A stretch of 64,000 bases of DNA from Spirodela intermedia (taxonomy: Eukaryota > Streptophyta > Magnoliopsida > Alismatales > Araceae), in contig LR746264.1 in the NCBI GenBank assembly GCA_902729315.2, positions 10,509,878 through 10,573,877 of the forward strand, given 5' to 3'. The notes below the pieces were generated by a model, which searched no databases, was not told the origin of the DNA, and saw nothing but the letters and a program-made list of their open reading frames with translations. Both the position numbers and the translations under genes were made by a program. This document shows, piece by piece, positions 11,260 to 24,406 of this stretch. Position 1 is the stretch's first letter. Every line of letters starts with the position of its first letter.

Positions 11260-14200
11260 ATGGCTGCCGGAGACGATTCGGTTAAGGATTTCGCTCCGAA
11301 GGGGAAGAAATCATCTTCCAAAGACGACCAGAGGTCGGTCCCTTTTTTTAACCTATTTCGGTCTCCGTTCGGTAACGAGGAAGGCATTATTTAGACGAAC
11401 AACACGACTGAGAAATCGCAGAGCTGATTGTGGGATTCGAATTGACCTATGCCGTGACAATGCCGGGTGAAAGTTACTGAGAATATGGACGTTGATGTGA
11501 GCTTTTAGTGAAACTAATGTGAAGGAGAATCAGTAATTTTATATTTCTCGGGGAATTCTGAGATTTTTAATTCTCTTTTTCTTTACGCGTCGATTCCTCG
11601 GCAACTCTTACAAGATTGGTCGTTTATTATATCTGCCATATATTTCCCTAAATGAATGATATGATTGGATTGATGGCATCCGACGTATTCCTTCTGAGCT
11701 CCCTGGGATATTTCTTCTCAGGAGAAAAAATATGCCACCCGGAAGTCTGATGAAAGCAGTCATAAGGTCGGGAGTGGACTCAACAAAACCGGCTGAAGGA
11801 GATCAGGTTTGCGTTGGTCATCCCTCACATATCTTTTTTAAGTCTGAAATGTTTATGCCATGATTGAACTTTGTGACTTATTAAATCATGGAAATCAATG
11901 CGTCTTTGTCTTTTTGAGGACATATACAATCCACGTAGAAAACACGAATATTTGTTTTTTTTTTTTTACTAACGATGTCTGATTTTCAGTCGGGAGAAAT
12001 TCCATGGTATACTAACCGAGGTCTATTTTAGTTTCTCTTCATTAAATTGTAGCTATAGCGTCATTTGCTCATGATTTATTAGTACAGGACGATCTTTCAC
12101 AAAAATGTCATCCACCCTTATTAGTGTCTACAGTGAAAGTTGTACTTTCTGTTTAGCTGGTAACGTCTCTTGGGTCACATAGAGCTGAATCCTTTGATCC
12201 ATCACTAAATGAAACCACTTTTTTTTCCTGAAGTACCTGAAATAAATGTGTGCATCTACTGGAAAGAGTCTTGCGTACATTTTTTCTTAACTAGCTGTCC
12301 AGAATTATTTTTAATATTATCTTTTTTCTTAGGAAATATTAGAGCCAGGAACCGAATGTAAAGTTTCAGTCGTCAGTATTTGTTATGGTGACTCTCTGAA
12401 CATAACTTATTTTATCCAGGGCTCACTGGTCTAAGGTTATGATTTGCATTACTATTTTTGTGAAGAGCCCGAACTTCTAAGCTGCTTTATTGACTTAAGC
12501 CTCGATGATTTGCTCTGTTTGTTTTTTATCAACTTCTAACTTCGTAAGGATACTCGTCGTGTTTTGCAGACCATTAGCTAAAACGTGACCATAGGTTGCT
12601 TTTCATGTCTGGATGCCTCTCCTTATACCTCGCATGCTCATTTTATGGTAATTGAACTTTTTTCTTCAAACTTCCGATAACATCTCTAATTTGAGTTGAC
12701 AACTTTCAGGTAATAGTTCATTGCACAGTTAGGACAGTTGATGGGGTGATTGTCGAATCTAGTCGAGCAGAGAATGGAGGTAAGTATAATTCATATATAT
12801 CCTGTTTAGTTTTATATTTGAATGGATTTATCTCGTCAATGTACTCCTGAAAGAGGCATCTCAATGGCATGGGTTTTATACATGGATCGAATTATTTTGA
12901 ATTTATACCAGATCAAAATCAGTCGATCTCCTTAAGACTCATGTAAAAGAAAATACGGTTTTCTGTTTTCATCACAAAAACAATACAAACTGTCAGCTTA
13001 TAAATGAAGGATCTGTTGCTAGTGTTACAGCTTAGAGAAGAGCCAGCTTAGAGATCATGCATGAAGAATTGTGGCGGTTGCTTTCTGCCAGCAATGTTGT
13101 TTGACATCCGGAAAGAAAGGAATAGGAAGCTTAGAGAAAGATTTCGGAAAATCTCTGACATTACAGAGAAAGAAATACTATTTATACAAGGGTGGTATGG
13201 GGTCCTCAGGTTGTGAGCGCAGCCGACAGATGGTCTTAAAATATGACACACTTTGATAGGCTAAAAGGACGCAGTGGTCTAGTATTTTCCCGGCGGTGAT
13301 CATGAGTAACTTGATGCTTTAGACTGGATTGGTCTCGGGACTTTTTTGGCCGGGAACCCTTGGCCTTTCGAGATAGTGCTATCCCAGCGGTGCTGCTTGT
13401 GTTTATGTTGTTGTTCGCTCGCCTCTGTTCGAAACCATTCTCTTCAATATAATAGATTGCGTCTTCTCTTATGTTAGTTGAATAAGATTTCCATTTTGTG
13501 GCTTCTTAAATATTCTTGCTCTCATTCTCAGGCAAAGGGATTCCCATTAGATATGTTCTGGGGAAGAGCAATATGTTGATTGGCTTGGTGGAAGGCATAC
13601 CAACAATGCAGCGTGGTGAAGTAGCAATGGTATTTTATGGAAACTTTTCTGGTAATTCAGAGTCCTTGCTTTTAGGTACAAACATAGAAATTTCTTGAGT
13701 AAAATGGCCACTGCATCTGGCATCGTTTGCTTGAAAACTATAAAAATCTATGTTTCCTTATGAAAGTACTTGTCGTTGGGGTAGATGCTACTTAAAAACT
13801 GTGATTGAATTGTTACAGCTTCTTAGTAGTTTGTTTAGCCTTTAAGCATCACCTTGCTATTTCAAACGAGAGTAACTGTGAAACCTTCATGGATATATTC
13901 TTATTTGGATGATTACTTGCATCATTATCGCCTTTAGTTCCTTACTTGTATTGTTTTATGTAATAAAACAACGTTAATCTCTTAATATGCATACAAAAAT
14001 TCTCAGTTCTTGTCTAAGATTCAAGTTTTCATTTTTTTTCATTTTAAAGTTTCTGGAAGAATGAACTGGTTTTCCTTATCCAAAGATATTTTTTCTCACA
14101 CAGTTCAAATTGAAGTCTGAAGTACACTATGGTGAGGCTGACTGTCCAGTAACAGCTCCAGACGGTTTCCCAAAACAGGATGAACTTCAGTTCGAAATCG

Positions 14201-17200
14201 AACTGCTAGATTTCTTTAAAGCAAGGGTAACTGATATCCATTTGTTGAACTTCACCGTGCAGACTCTCTCCTCCATTGTCTAAATAGTTATAACTATTTT
14301 TTCCTTTCCTGCTTTGTGTCACCGTTGAACTGTGTCTCTGGTTTGGTCTTGGATATGTTTTGCTATCTGGTGAATTATGATATTTTCTTTCACATGCCTT
14401 TTCTTGATAATGTATGAAGGCTTAATGCTCTGCATTCGAAATATTGAAGAGATTGGATCCCGCCCCCAAAAAGAGAGGGAGACCCATAGCCCATGAAAGA
14501 GAGCTTATCTTGCGCTCGACATTTTCTTCCATTTTGCAATCTATAAAAGTTCTCTTCCCATGGATGAACCTTCTAACACAGTATAATATCATGCTGATTC
14601 AAGGATAGTTATAGCTGCGAAATCACCAAGGTTATGAATTAATGTGGACTTTTGAAAATCCCTGGCACAATAGACAAAGTGTGATGATAAAAAATACGGA
14701 GTTCTTCTACTTACACATTTACGTCTAGAGAGAAATTTTCAGGTTATCCTATAAATTTTCTGCCGACTCAAATTTAATTATACTCGTAAATGTATGCCAC
14801 AGTATGATAACAGGAATTTAGTCGTTGTCAATTTTGGAATGCGTTTATTTGCTTACTCTCTGTCTCTCTCTGTCTCTCTCTCTCTCTAATGGTCCAAGGA
14901 AGAGTAAATCATCTATAATGTATTGATGCATCCTAAGAATGTTCAATATTGAGGTGCATTGTTCTCTCTCGGTTAATGGCTTTCAAGACTGACGTGGAAA
15001 GATTTGCTTAATGTCTCCCTCCCCGGGGCATGCACGGTGAAGGCTGACTTCAATGTCTCATAACTTTAATAAGGGTTGACTTCAAAGTCAGCATTTTGAG
15101 GTGGGTCTATTTTACTTGGACCGAGGGTTCTCCAGACAATAAAGTGTAAGGCTTCATTAATAACTGGGGCATAAATTATCACCTACCTCTTGATTGTACC
15201 CTCGGTAGAATCACCTTTTGGTCGTATTAATATTTAGTCCACCATCAAAATAAAAAGTCTTGGAGCTTTCTGATGTACATTATCTGTGCCACTGTAATCC
15301 TTAACTAGATCAGATAAACGTTCATCTTTTGTAGTTGCGCTATCAATGTTGGTGCTGCCTGACAGATCCTCTATATAAATTGTCTTGATTATCTCTAAAT
15401 CTATTTACAATCATTAACCTTTGTATTTTTTCATCCTTTCTTGATTCTTCGGCGACAATAAATTGTAAAAACTAATTCAATTATTTTTTACTCCATTTTT
15501 TCAGGTAATTAATGATGATTTAGGGATCGTGAAGAAGGTATTGATGACTAGTATGTGCTGTTTTCGTTTTTCGTCCTTTCAGAATGCATGGTTCTCTAGG
15601 ATTTGGAAGATAAACACCCAATAACTTGGGTATTCATAGCTCTCAATTGAATATTCTGAAAAAACTTGAAAATGAGGTATTTGGTTCAGTATCTTCGTAG
15701 CTTTGCTCGTTATGAGCTGATAATGTTGGCCGAGTATGCATGTACATCAAGATTCAGCTTCTCATGTATGAAACCAAAATCTAGTCTCATTTTGATACCA
15801 TTTTATTAGAAGCAGGTTAAAGTTGCATTTTCTTTTTCAGGTCAAATAGGTTAGGGGCTTTGCATGTTATGGTACACCCTCGAGTTAGTCATAGTGGAGA
15901 GCCTGTTATCTTAATAGATACAAATGTTAAATGGCGTTCGACCGTGTATGTTTCGGAATGAGAGTAGGTTTGAGCTCTTACAGTCTATGCTTTGTCAAAA
16001 TATTTTAAATGGCATGATTTTTTATTTATCACTTCAGATAACGGATGAAGGGCAAGGATGGGAAACGCCAAGGGATCTTTATGAAGTGAAATCATGGTGA
16101 ATATTTGCTATCTTTCTTCTAACAATTGCATTTTTTTCTTGATGTAAATTATGTACTATGCTTTCCTTTCTACCACTTTTTCTTCTATTCCTTCCCTTTA
16201 CGCGTGTTTCTCACATTAAGTATCTGGGAACTGTAGTTTGCTGGCGTGCAACTGTTATGCATCTCTGTATTGTTGCATAGTCTGTGTTTTAATTACAATG
16301 CGATGATGACGGAGGACCAATGTTCGACCTAATTGGAGACCAAGTTTCAGAGCCGGGCTACATCTACAGACTTCAGATCACAAGGTCTCGGCCTATTGTG
16401 ACATGTGTACTAAGGTGCATAACTGTTGGGTTGATGGGGCAGGTTAAAAAAAAAACCTTGAACTGGGAGTTCGGATAGGGGAAAATCAATACTACATAGC
16501 GGCCCCTTATGCCTGATCACAGGAGAGTTGTCCTGTGGGAACCACATGCAAACTCTGCTTATTGAGTCAGGTTCAACTGAATGTAGGGCTTTCTATGATC
16601 TGATTATATTCAAATGAAAACAAACCTTATCAAGTGACGTGGAATGGAGATCTAGAGGCTTCTGATCAACCATTAAATATCCATGTCAGTAGCCAATTTC
16701 CCGAGGCTTCTCTTTTTGACTTCTGGAATTGGTTTAATATTGACTGAAATGTTATTAAATTTTTTGCACGTGCATCCTTTAAACCACAAATAATGGCTGC
16801 TGACTGTTCCTGGTTTTTAATCATTTCATAAGCTTTTGAACAGATAAACGGTAAAGCGTCTCACTAGTCTTATATATGGCAGGTTCCAGCCTACAGTATT
16901 CACTGAGTTCACTTGGTCTATCTGAAGTTTTCTCTATGAAATTACAATTTTAAGTGAATAGTTTGTATGGCAAATGCTTTTTACAGTATCTAAACTGTGA
17001 TGCTTCCATTGACTTTGGTGCACCATTCTGCCGAACCATTCGAAAGTTCCTGTTAGAAATTATGGTACCTCCTTTAATATGCATCACACATTAGAAAGCT
17101 TGATCACTCTGTAATGTAACTTATTTTTTCTGTTGGCCAATCTTTCTCAAAATTTTCTCCCATATAAATTACCGTCTACCGTTGAGTTATGCCTCGAAAT

Positions 17201-20200
17201 CAGAAAATAATTACAATGTGAAGTTGAAGGTGGAGTAGTTGGTGCAGGAGCATTCAGTAAATTCAACCACGTGTTTCTTATAAGAGTGTCGTGAGATGTG
17301 TATTCAAGAGCAATCATTCCTTAAACAGATTTACATGGTTTTCTTTCCAGGATCACTGCAAAGTCAGGCGATGGACGGGTGATTCTATCACGCACGAAAG
17401 AACCTCTTTTCTTCATATTTGGAAAAGCTCAAGTAGGCGAAGTTACTTTTCTTTATCTCCTTTCCTTTGTAGGTTTGCAAATCTTCGTGTCTATTAAGCA
17501 TCTCATAGATATGTGACAACAATTTACATTATAGGGATAATAGACTTGAAACAAATGAGCCAGTTGAACCATCAAAGATAATGGTTGTGAATGTGAAGTG
17601 TCTTGAGTAACTTGTCGGCGTTTCGTCATCATTCGAGTTAACTTTCTTCAGTCCATAACTTTTTTGCCTTACTCCATACCTTTGTTGGTTGTGACCTGTG
17701 AGAAATACGCGTAATGAAATACCAATGTCGATTTAGTGCCAAGCTAATGACTTTCAGTTATTCATGCTGCATTCTATTCTTTCTAAATGTTGTTTACTAC
17801 TGTTTATATCATAGGTGCCTAAGGGACTTGAGATGGGAATGGGCACAATGACAAGGGGTGAGAAAGCAATAATATATGTCAACCGTCCTTATCTGTCTCA
17901 GTCTACTTTAATTCCGTCTATTGAAGATTATGATGAAGTTCAGTTTGAAGTAGAGTTAATCCATTTTATTCAGGTAACTCATATCCTTCATTATGCTACA
18001 TGTTATCCATGATATAATTCTACTGTGCATTATTAGAAGAATGTTTCTCTGTGGTGATTAATTTGTTTATAATTAGCTTCTGACAAGATCATTTCCCACA
18101 CTTTTTTAGGTAGGGTGGTGATTAATTTGTTTATAATTAGCTTCTGACAAGATCATTTCCCACACTTTTTTAGGTAAGGGACATGCTTGGTGACGGCCGT
18201 CTGATCAAGCGTCGCATCGTTGATGGACGAGGTATTATATTGGACCATTTGATTGTTAAGTTCAATTTTTTTTCATCAGTTTTTCGGGTTCATTGTTTCT
18301 CTTATCCTCCATTAGGATAAGGTGAAGCTACGACAGTATGACCAACATAGGATATTTTGTATGTCTCTGCCGTTGGGTTCTAGGATCATAATTTATAGAT
18401 TAAGTTTTCGAGTTGAAGGGAAACTTCATCTTTGTTGAAAATCCGGAATGAAGCTTTTCTGTTATCATACCCCTGTATCCTGCTATTTTCTTCTAGATGC
18501 TCTTTTAGTTTGGTGAGCAGATGATGGTGTTGTAACTTGATTTCCGTTGTTATTTTCATCACATTATGTTTTTTTGGGATTTAATTTTTCAGATTACGTG
18601 ATAAAATTAGTTTAGATATATAAGGTTGACAATTAATCAGCACCTAATGGAGTGCTTATATTTCCCATTATACACGTCAGGAAACCTTCTGTAAACCCTT
18701 GCTATACTATCATATTATTATATTCCCTCTGCTAGTTCCTGTCTTGCTGGGACAATTCTCAGGTAAGTGCCACAAATTTCCGGTTTCCACGATGAAGATA
18801 CATCGATTTTTAGTCATTCTGGTTTCTTAATTCCCAGAACTGGTGGTGCTCAGTGTTTCAACCTGTCAATATTTTGGTATCAGGTTTTGGCTCCTATTGA
18901 TAAGAACTATTTTTTCTGTCCATACTATCTCTGGAATTGAGCAACAACCTAAGAGAATCCTATCTGGTTCTTTATGTGCTACTATTCTAATTGAAATAGT
19001 CTCTAAGATATAACTGCTTCTTTAGCCATCTGTAGTCTAGGTTTTTTATTCGTTTTCTTTTATCCTCAAATCACGAGTAAGATAGTCACTGCATTTATAG
19101 AAACTTACTACAAGGAATCTTATTTTGACCCGAACGTTGGGCACCTAATCTCTAATTGCGACCTCTTTCCCGTAATTTTCAGTTGGTTGATTTCTGCAGT
19201 ATTTTTTTTACGCTTCCTAAGATGACTCTTTTTGTTCTTGGGAGACAACAGGTGAATTTCCAATGGATTGCCCGATTCATGATAGTTTACTACGAGTTCA
19301 TTATAAGGGCATGCTACATAATGATGAGAAGACTGTTTTCTATGACACGAGAATCGATAATGATGGTCAGCCACTGGAATTCAGTTCTGGAGAAGGACTT
19401 GTGAGTTTTGACGTTTCTTAGCTCTTTTATTGTTCGCCATGCTGATAAATTACGCCTTCTCAATTACCGGAGTTTGGATACAGAATCATGAACGTGAAAT
19501 GTCTCTATGTGACTGATTGACTATCGGCTGATGTTATTGATGTTAACTGTTTTTTTTTTTCAAAATAATTAGGTTCCTGAGGGACTGGAGATGTGTGTCC
19601 GTCTGATGCTGCCTGGAGAGATAGCCCTTGTCACCTGCCCTCCGGACTATGCCTATGACAAATTTGCAAGGCCTGTTTTTAGGTTAAGTCATTCAGCTGC
19701 CCTTTCAGAACAGTCTTGCCATAAGTATTATTATGGTTTTGCAGGCCTTCCTCCGTTCCAAGGGGTGCTTATGTTCAGTGGGAAATCGAGCTACTGGGTT
19801 TTGAGATGCCAAAGGTAATTAATAATATAATTTGGTGCAAAAAATAAAAAACTAAGACCTCTGCCCTTCGGTTATACTTGTTTTGAGTTGACTCTCAATG
19901 TCATGTATAATTGAAATTCTTACAGGATTGGACGGGCTTAACCTTTCAAAATATCATGGACGAGGCAGAAAAAATAAAAAACACGGTATGTCTTTAATTC
20001 AGGAACTTTGTAGCGATATTTCCATTACAATTGATAGACCTCTGAAAGTTAGGGTTGGGATCTCCGTCGAGGAGGGTCATCGGAGCCCCGCTTCCTGTTA
20101 CAACAAATGCTGCTAGTGGCGGACCTATCTGTTTGCCAATACAAGAAGGGGATCTCATTCACCCCTAATGGGAGGGTTGCCTATCCTGTATTTCTATTAA

Positions 20201-22041
20201 TTTCGTTTTTTTCACGATTTAAGTCGGTAATTAGCTCGCCAAAACTTTATTTGGACTCAAAATTTAAGAAGTACTAGTTTTCCGGTAGTTAAAGCCCAGG
20301 TAATCCTTTGTTCTTTGACCGACTGTTGAAAAGCAGCTACCGGACTAGTGTAGGCATCCATGTATTGATTTTATATGCGATATAGCTAACGCAAGTGAAT
20401 TCTTATATTCCAGGGCAATAGGCTTTTCAAAGAAGGGAAGTTTGACCTTGCGAAGGCAAAATATGAGAAGGCATGTGATATTTCGCCTCCTACGCTATTT
20501 CAGAATTGATCCATATCTGGTCCTCATTCTTTCCTCTGATTTGTAGTTCTGTGCTGTCCACCTGCTACCTTGATGAATGCTCTTCTGTTAAACTCTATAA
20601 ACTGCATCCGTAGAGGCTTTTTCTCTTTGAGAGTGTGTTTGGGTGGGGGGCGTCTCCCGATGTTACTGCGTGGAATTTAATTTCGGTATCACCCATTTGT
20701 CCTTCCATGTGTATATATGGTCATCCTCAATGATGGATTTTTCTAGGGTATCCGAGTTTGTATGATAATATATCTGTGTGTATTATCACTTTCTTCGCGA
20801 CAGTTTAGAGCCTGAGACTTCTGAGCTATTGAATGCTGATTTCACTGAAGAAGAAGAAATACTGCTCTCTTCGTTGTTGTTGCCCACGGATAACAGCCGT
20901 TCTCTTTGGAAATCGACCATCTCATAGAATTAATGACCTTTGCACTGATTAGTACCTTTGACTCTATGCTTTCATGCGAAATTTTTCCGCCGCAGGTTCT
21001 TCGAGAGTATAACCATGTCAACCCACAAGATGATGAGGAGGGAAAGATCTTCTTAAATTCCAGAGTGAGTCTCTCTGCATCGTATATTGCGGATCGCGAC
21101 TCTGCATCTTGCATTCATTACATCTTGACACCACTTGCATTCTTCGTCTGTCGGGCTAATTACTTTGCTCCACCTCCGCAATCTGCTTACACACCGGCCG
21201 GCGCAGGAATCGCAGAACTCGTCAGAGAGCAACTGATTCTGCTTGGTCTTTTTTATTGTTACAGAATTCTCTCCAATTAAATGTGGCAGCTTGTTACCAG
21301 AAAATGGGAGAGCACAGGAAATCAATCGATGCATGTAACAAGGTATCAGGATCTGAAATATTCGATATTTTTTTTCAAGGGGTGCGAGATTTCTGAAGAG
21401 TCATATCCCGTTCCTAATGAGATCGTGGGTAGGTATTGGAAGGGAGCCCGGCCCACGCCAAGGCTTTGTACCGCCGCGGCACGGCCTACATGTTAGCAGG
21501 AGACTTCGAAGAAGCAAGGAGCGATTTTAAAAGGGTAAGTCTGATTTATACGAGCCCCACCTTCTGATGCAGGAAGTCAACGCCAAGATGATCATCATTC
21601 TCTCTGCCTCCGTCTCTTAGATGATGACCGTCGACAAATCTTCCGAACCCGATGCCACAGCTGCCCTCCTGAAGCTGAAGCAGAAGGAGCAGGTGAATCC
21701 CTCCCATGGCGCATCGTCTCTCTTTTCCTTTGCACAGCCTGTTCACCCTACGAAGCCATGGAACGCAGGAAGCGGAGAAGAAGGCCAAGAGGCAATTCAA
21801 GGGGCTTTTCGACAAGAAGCCGGGGGAAATCTCCGAAGTCGGGAAGGACTCTACTACAGACGACTCCCCCGCGGAATCAGGAAACCTAGACGCCGACGTG
21901 GGCGGCGCCGCCGTGGACGAGGGCAGCTACGGCGAGGGAGGTGACCCCTCCGCTGACAGGCCAGGGCTGCTGTCCCGTTTCTGGCCCTCGGGTCGAAGAT
22001 TCTTCTCGGGCGTTGGGCTCGCCAAGTGCTCCATCCTGTAA
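11260..22041 (+). CDS. PAS1: PASTICCINO1-type FKBP-TPR immunophilin (FKBP72), 20 exons
   Basis: PAS1 is a multidomain FKBP co-chaperone needed in Arabidopsis for controlled cell division, very-long-chain fatty acid elongation and NAC factor localisation. Exons: 11260-11333, 11722-11806, 12710-12779, 13532-13629, 14104-14226, 15505-15537, 16038-16096, 17351-17432, 17815-17973, 18174-18231, 19252-19400, 19573-19682, 19745-19814, 19926-19985, 20414-20470, 20996-21064, 21265-21342, 21433-21534, 21621-21692 and 21769-22041. All phases agree and the product is 626 residues, close to the roughly 635 of Arabidopsis PAS1. FKBP-like domains lie at about residues 54-150, 170-261 and 290-385 (HYKGMLHNDEKTVFYDTRID in the third). 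TPR helices lie at about 411-512 (GNRLFKEGKFDLAKAKYEK, ALYRRGTAYMLAGDFEEARS). The charged tail ends in RFWPSGRRFFSGVGLAKCSIL, the family's basic-hydrophobic anchor. Intron 15 has a GC donor; the intron 12 donor is the least certain border. Confidence 0.93.
14857..14888. repeat. (CT)n-type microsatellite in a PAS1 intron
   Basis: A CTCTCTGTCTCTCTCTGTCT-type simple repeat lies inside the fifth intron of the PAS1-like gene. Confidence 0.8.
18051..18178 (+). repeat. 64-bp tandem duplication carrying a splice acceptor
   Basis: The segment starting GTGGTGATTAATTTGTTTAT and ending TTTTTTAGGTA is present twice in tandem with a 64-bp period, directly before exon 10 of the PAS1-like gene. Each copy carries its own polypyrimidine tract and AG acceptor. 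Only the second copy continues into the coding exon (GTAAGGGACATG). Confidence 0.92.
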
Positions 22042-22250
22042 GGCAGGCTGGCGCCGCCGTGCACCAGGTGATCGATTGGTGGTGACAGGTAGCGAGGTAG
22101 CAACGCTAATGGTCAACTCTCTCGATCCATGCAGAGACATCACCACCGGTGCGTTGATGTTACAAAAAGAAGAAGAAGAAAGAGCGTTCTTTTCTCTTCC
22201 ATTATTTAAAAACCTTACTAAAAGAACCCAGCTGGACACACGAAGCCCTT

Positions 22251-22748
22251 CTAGAGCTTGTCCTCAGAGAAGGCGGCGCCCCGGCCAAAGGCGCCGCTGG
22301 CGGAGAGGAGGAAGCCCAGGGCGTGCCCCGCGACGGCCGCCGCGAGGACGCCCACGTTGAAGGACATGACCGCGAGCATCACCACGTAGGCGAGCCCTAC
22401 ACGGATGGCGTGGACGGCGGTCCGGGCGAGCCCGCCGGAGAGCCGGGCGGCGCCGCCGCCGCGGTGGCCGACGGACGCGAAGCGACGGGCGGCGTAGGAG
22501 AGGAACTCGACGGCGGCGGCGAGGGCGAAGACGAGGCAGAGGGCGAGAAGGTAGGTGCCGACGCCCTCGCGGCTGCCAGGCCAGCCGGAGAAGAGGATCT
22601 GCACGTCCTTCCCCCAGAAGAAGGTCATGTGCATCCCCCCCATGCCCATGCGGTGTGCCCCTCCTGCCGTCGACGGCGCCGGCGGGGCAACCTCTCCCAT
22701 CATACCACCTTCCATCGTCCCTCCGTGGTGGTGCCCTTCCCCTGCCAT
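22251..22748 (-). CDS. COPT: High-affinity copper transporter, CTR/COPT family
   Basis: CTR/COPT proteins are trimeric Cu(I) channels of the plasma membrane or endomembranes. This intronless 165-residue ORF has the full layout. The N-terminus is rich in His and Met (GEGHHHGG, MEGGMMGE, HRMGMGGMHMTFFWGKD) and captures copper. TM1 is at about residues 72-97 (YLLALCLVFALAAAVEFLSY). TM2 carries the MxxxM filter (MLAVM in AYVVMLAVMSFNVGV), and TM3 carries GxxxG (GHALG). The start at 22748 was chosen because it begins the Met/His-rich region; upstream in-frame Met codons encode sequence unlike the family. It lies tail-to-tail with PAS1, about 210 bp away, and has a paralogue 1.7 kb upstream. Confidence 0.93.
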   Translation of the reverse strand: MAGEGHHHGGTMEGGMMGEVAPPAPSTAGGAHRMGMGGMHMTFFWGKDVQILFSGWPGSREGVGTYLLALCLVFALAAAVEFLSYAARRFASVGHRGGGAARLSGGLARTAVHAIRVGLAYVVMLAVMSFNVGVLAAAVAGHALGFLLSASGAFGRGAAFSEDKL

Positions 22749-24198
22749 CGCCCAATGCTGCGCGAACCAAGATATGGCGCCGCACGGGAGTCCGGCTACG
22801 AGAGAGAGGGATAATGATTTACGACCACTGAAAGCGGACTGGGTTCTCTCTACTAGTGCGGCGAGGGCAGCGCGGCCCACCAACCGAGGAGGGGGATGCA
22901 GGGGGCCATTCATTAAGGAGAAGACGTTCTCTGGCATTTGACGGACAGAGGGTCCGTCGGCGTTCATCACGGGCCGTGGGGGAGAGATGGAAGAAGCAGG
23001 CAACCTGCCGAGCCTCCCGGGGTTAGGCTAAGGTTTTAGAACACGATCCGTTTGGTCCCCGGGCAAGTCGGATCCAAAGGGCTCGGTCCACGTGAAGAGC
23101 GTGGGGCCAGTGATAAGTCTAGTCGGTGAAAAGATAAAAAGGCAGGGTTTTTATTCCTTTCTCCGATGCCGTATCTACGCGTATTCAAGAAAATCCGTCA
23201 GAGTAAAAGGTCTGTCTTCCTCTCTCCATGCAGGAGGAGAAGGGTGGGTCCGTGGAAGATGAACGTGAGGCCAGGTAGAGAACAAGAGCAAAATCCCCTG
23301 AATCTGCCTAAGGAGCCGCGGTCTGCATTGGGCCTGGATTCTGATCCAGAGATACCTAAACAGGAGCCTAGTCCCCAGACTCTGCCAAATAGATGGGTTT
23401 TATTGGGGTGGAGAGGGAGGAGTAGATTAGGGTCGTCATCCGTACGAAGACGACCGACGGAAGACAGAAGAGGGTCAACTTGAGGCGGGAAGAATCAGGA
23501 GGTATCCTCCGGATGGAATCGACTGCGCGGGATTTCCCAACGAGGATTCTTGGACGAGGTTCTTTTGCCGGACAATCTCTTCAAAAGATCTGCTTTCACA
23601 GCCTTGCTTCGGGAGTGCGGCTGGTCTCTTCCTCAAAAGGATAGGCCATTTTTCATAACGTAGACGTAGTCGTACGAGCCGTGTCGACGCCCGTATTGAC
23701 GTCTTAATCGTTGTTTTGAACGGAGGTGTTCTTGGTATGGCCAGCATACGTGATTCTCCTATGTTCCTATAATCGTCCAGTTCTACGGGGGCATTCGTAA
23801 TATCTCTCTCTCTCGCTCTCTGCCTGCCGGGATAAAAGGAGCCTTAGTCGTAGTTATGGTGCCATAGTTTCAAAGATCACATGATTCTATGTGCCCATGG
23901 CCGATTGACATGAATTGGCTTGAATAATTCGTAATATCTATCCTTCCGACTGGCTCCATTTAGATCGGATAGCTGTCATAGAAGGAAACGGCCCGAATTC
24001 TCATGATCTGACCTTTTATGCGCTCCGGCGTCCCTACGCGTTCTCATCAGACTTGAAATGCCCGTTAGAAAAGCGGTCGAAGCCCAGAGTTTACTTTCCT
24101 TCCTATAGTGGACACATCTTCCATGGGGGTGCCAGAGCTTCACGTAGAGGCACGTTGACCGGCGAGAGATAAGTGCAGAGAGTGGAAGAACGTTGTTC

Positions 24199-24233
<35 letters not shown>

Positions 24234-24406
24234 GGGATGCAAATGAGTAAGTTTTATTTACTTGAAATGGCGCACACAGACATAGGTGGACACAGTCACA
24301 CACGAAAGTGAAGGGACGACTTTCATGCTTCTCACCCGTCTTCTCCAACCGCCCTGGTCGAATGAAGCGAATAGAGAATCCGGAGTCGAATGAGGAGCAG
24401 CCACCT
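22749..24406. other. Region between the two copper transporter genes
   Basis: This contains the presumptive promoter of the first COPT gene and the 3' flank of the second. A (GA)n tract lies at 24203-24231. The open frames between 22.8 and 23.8 kb have no recognisable features. Confidence 0.5.
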
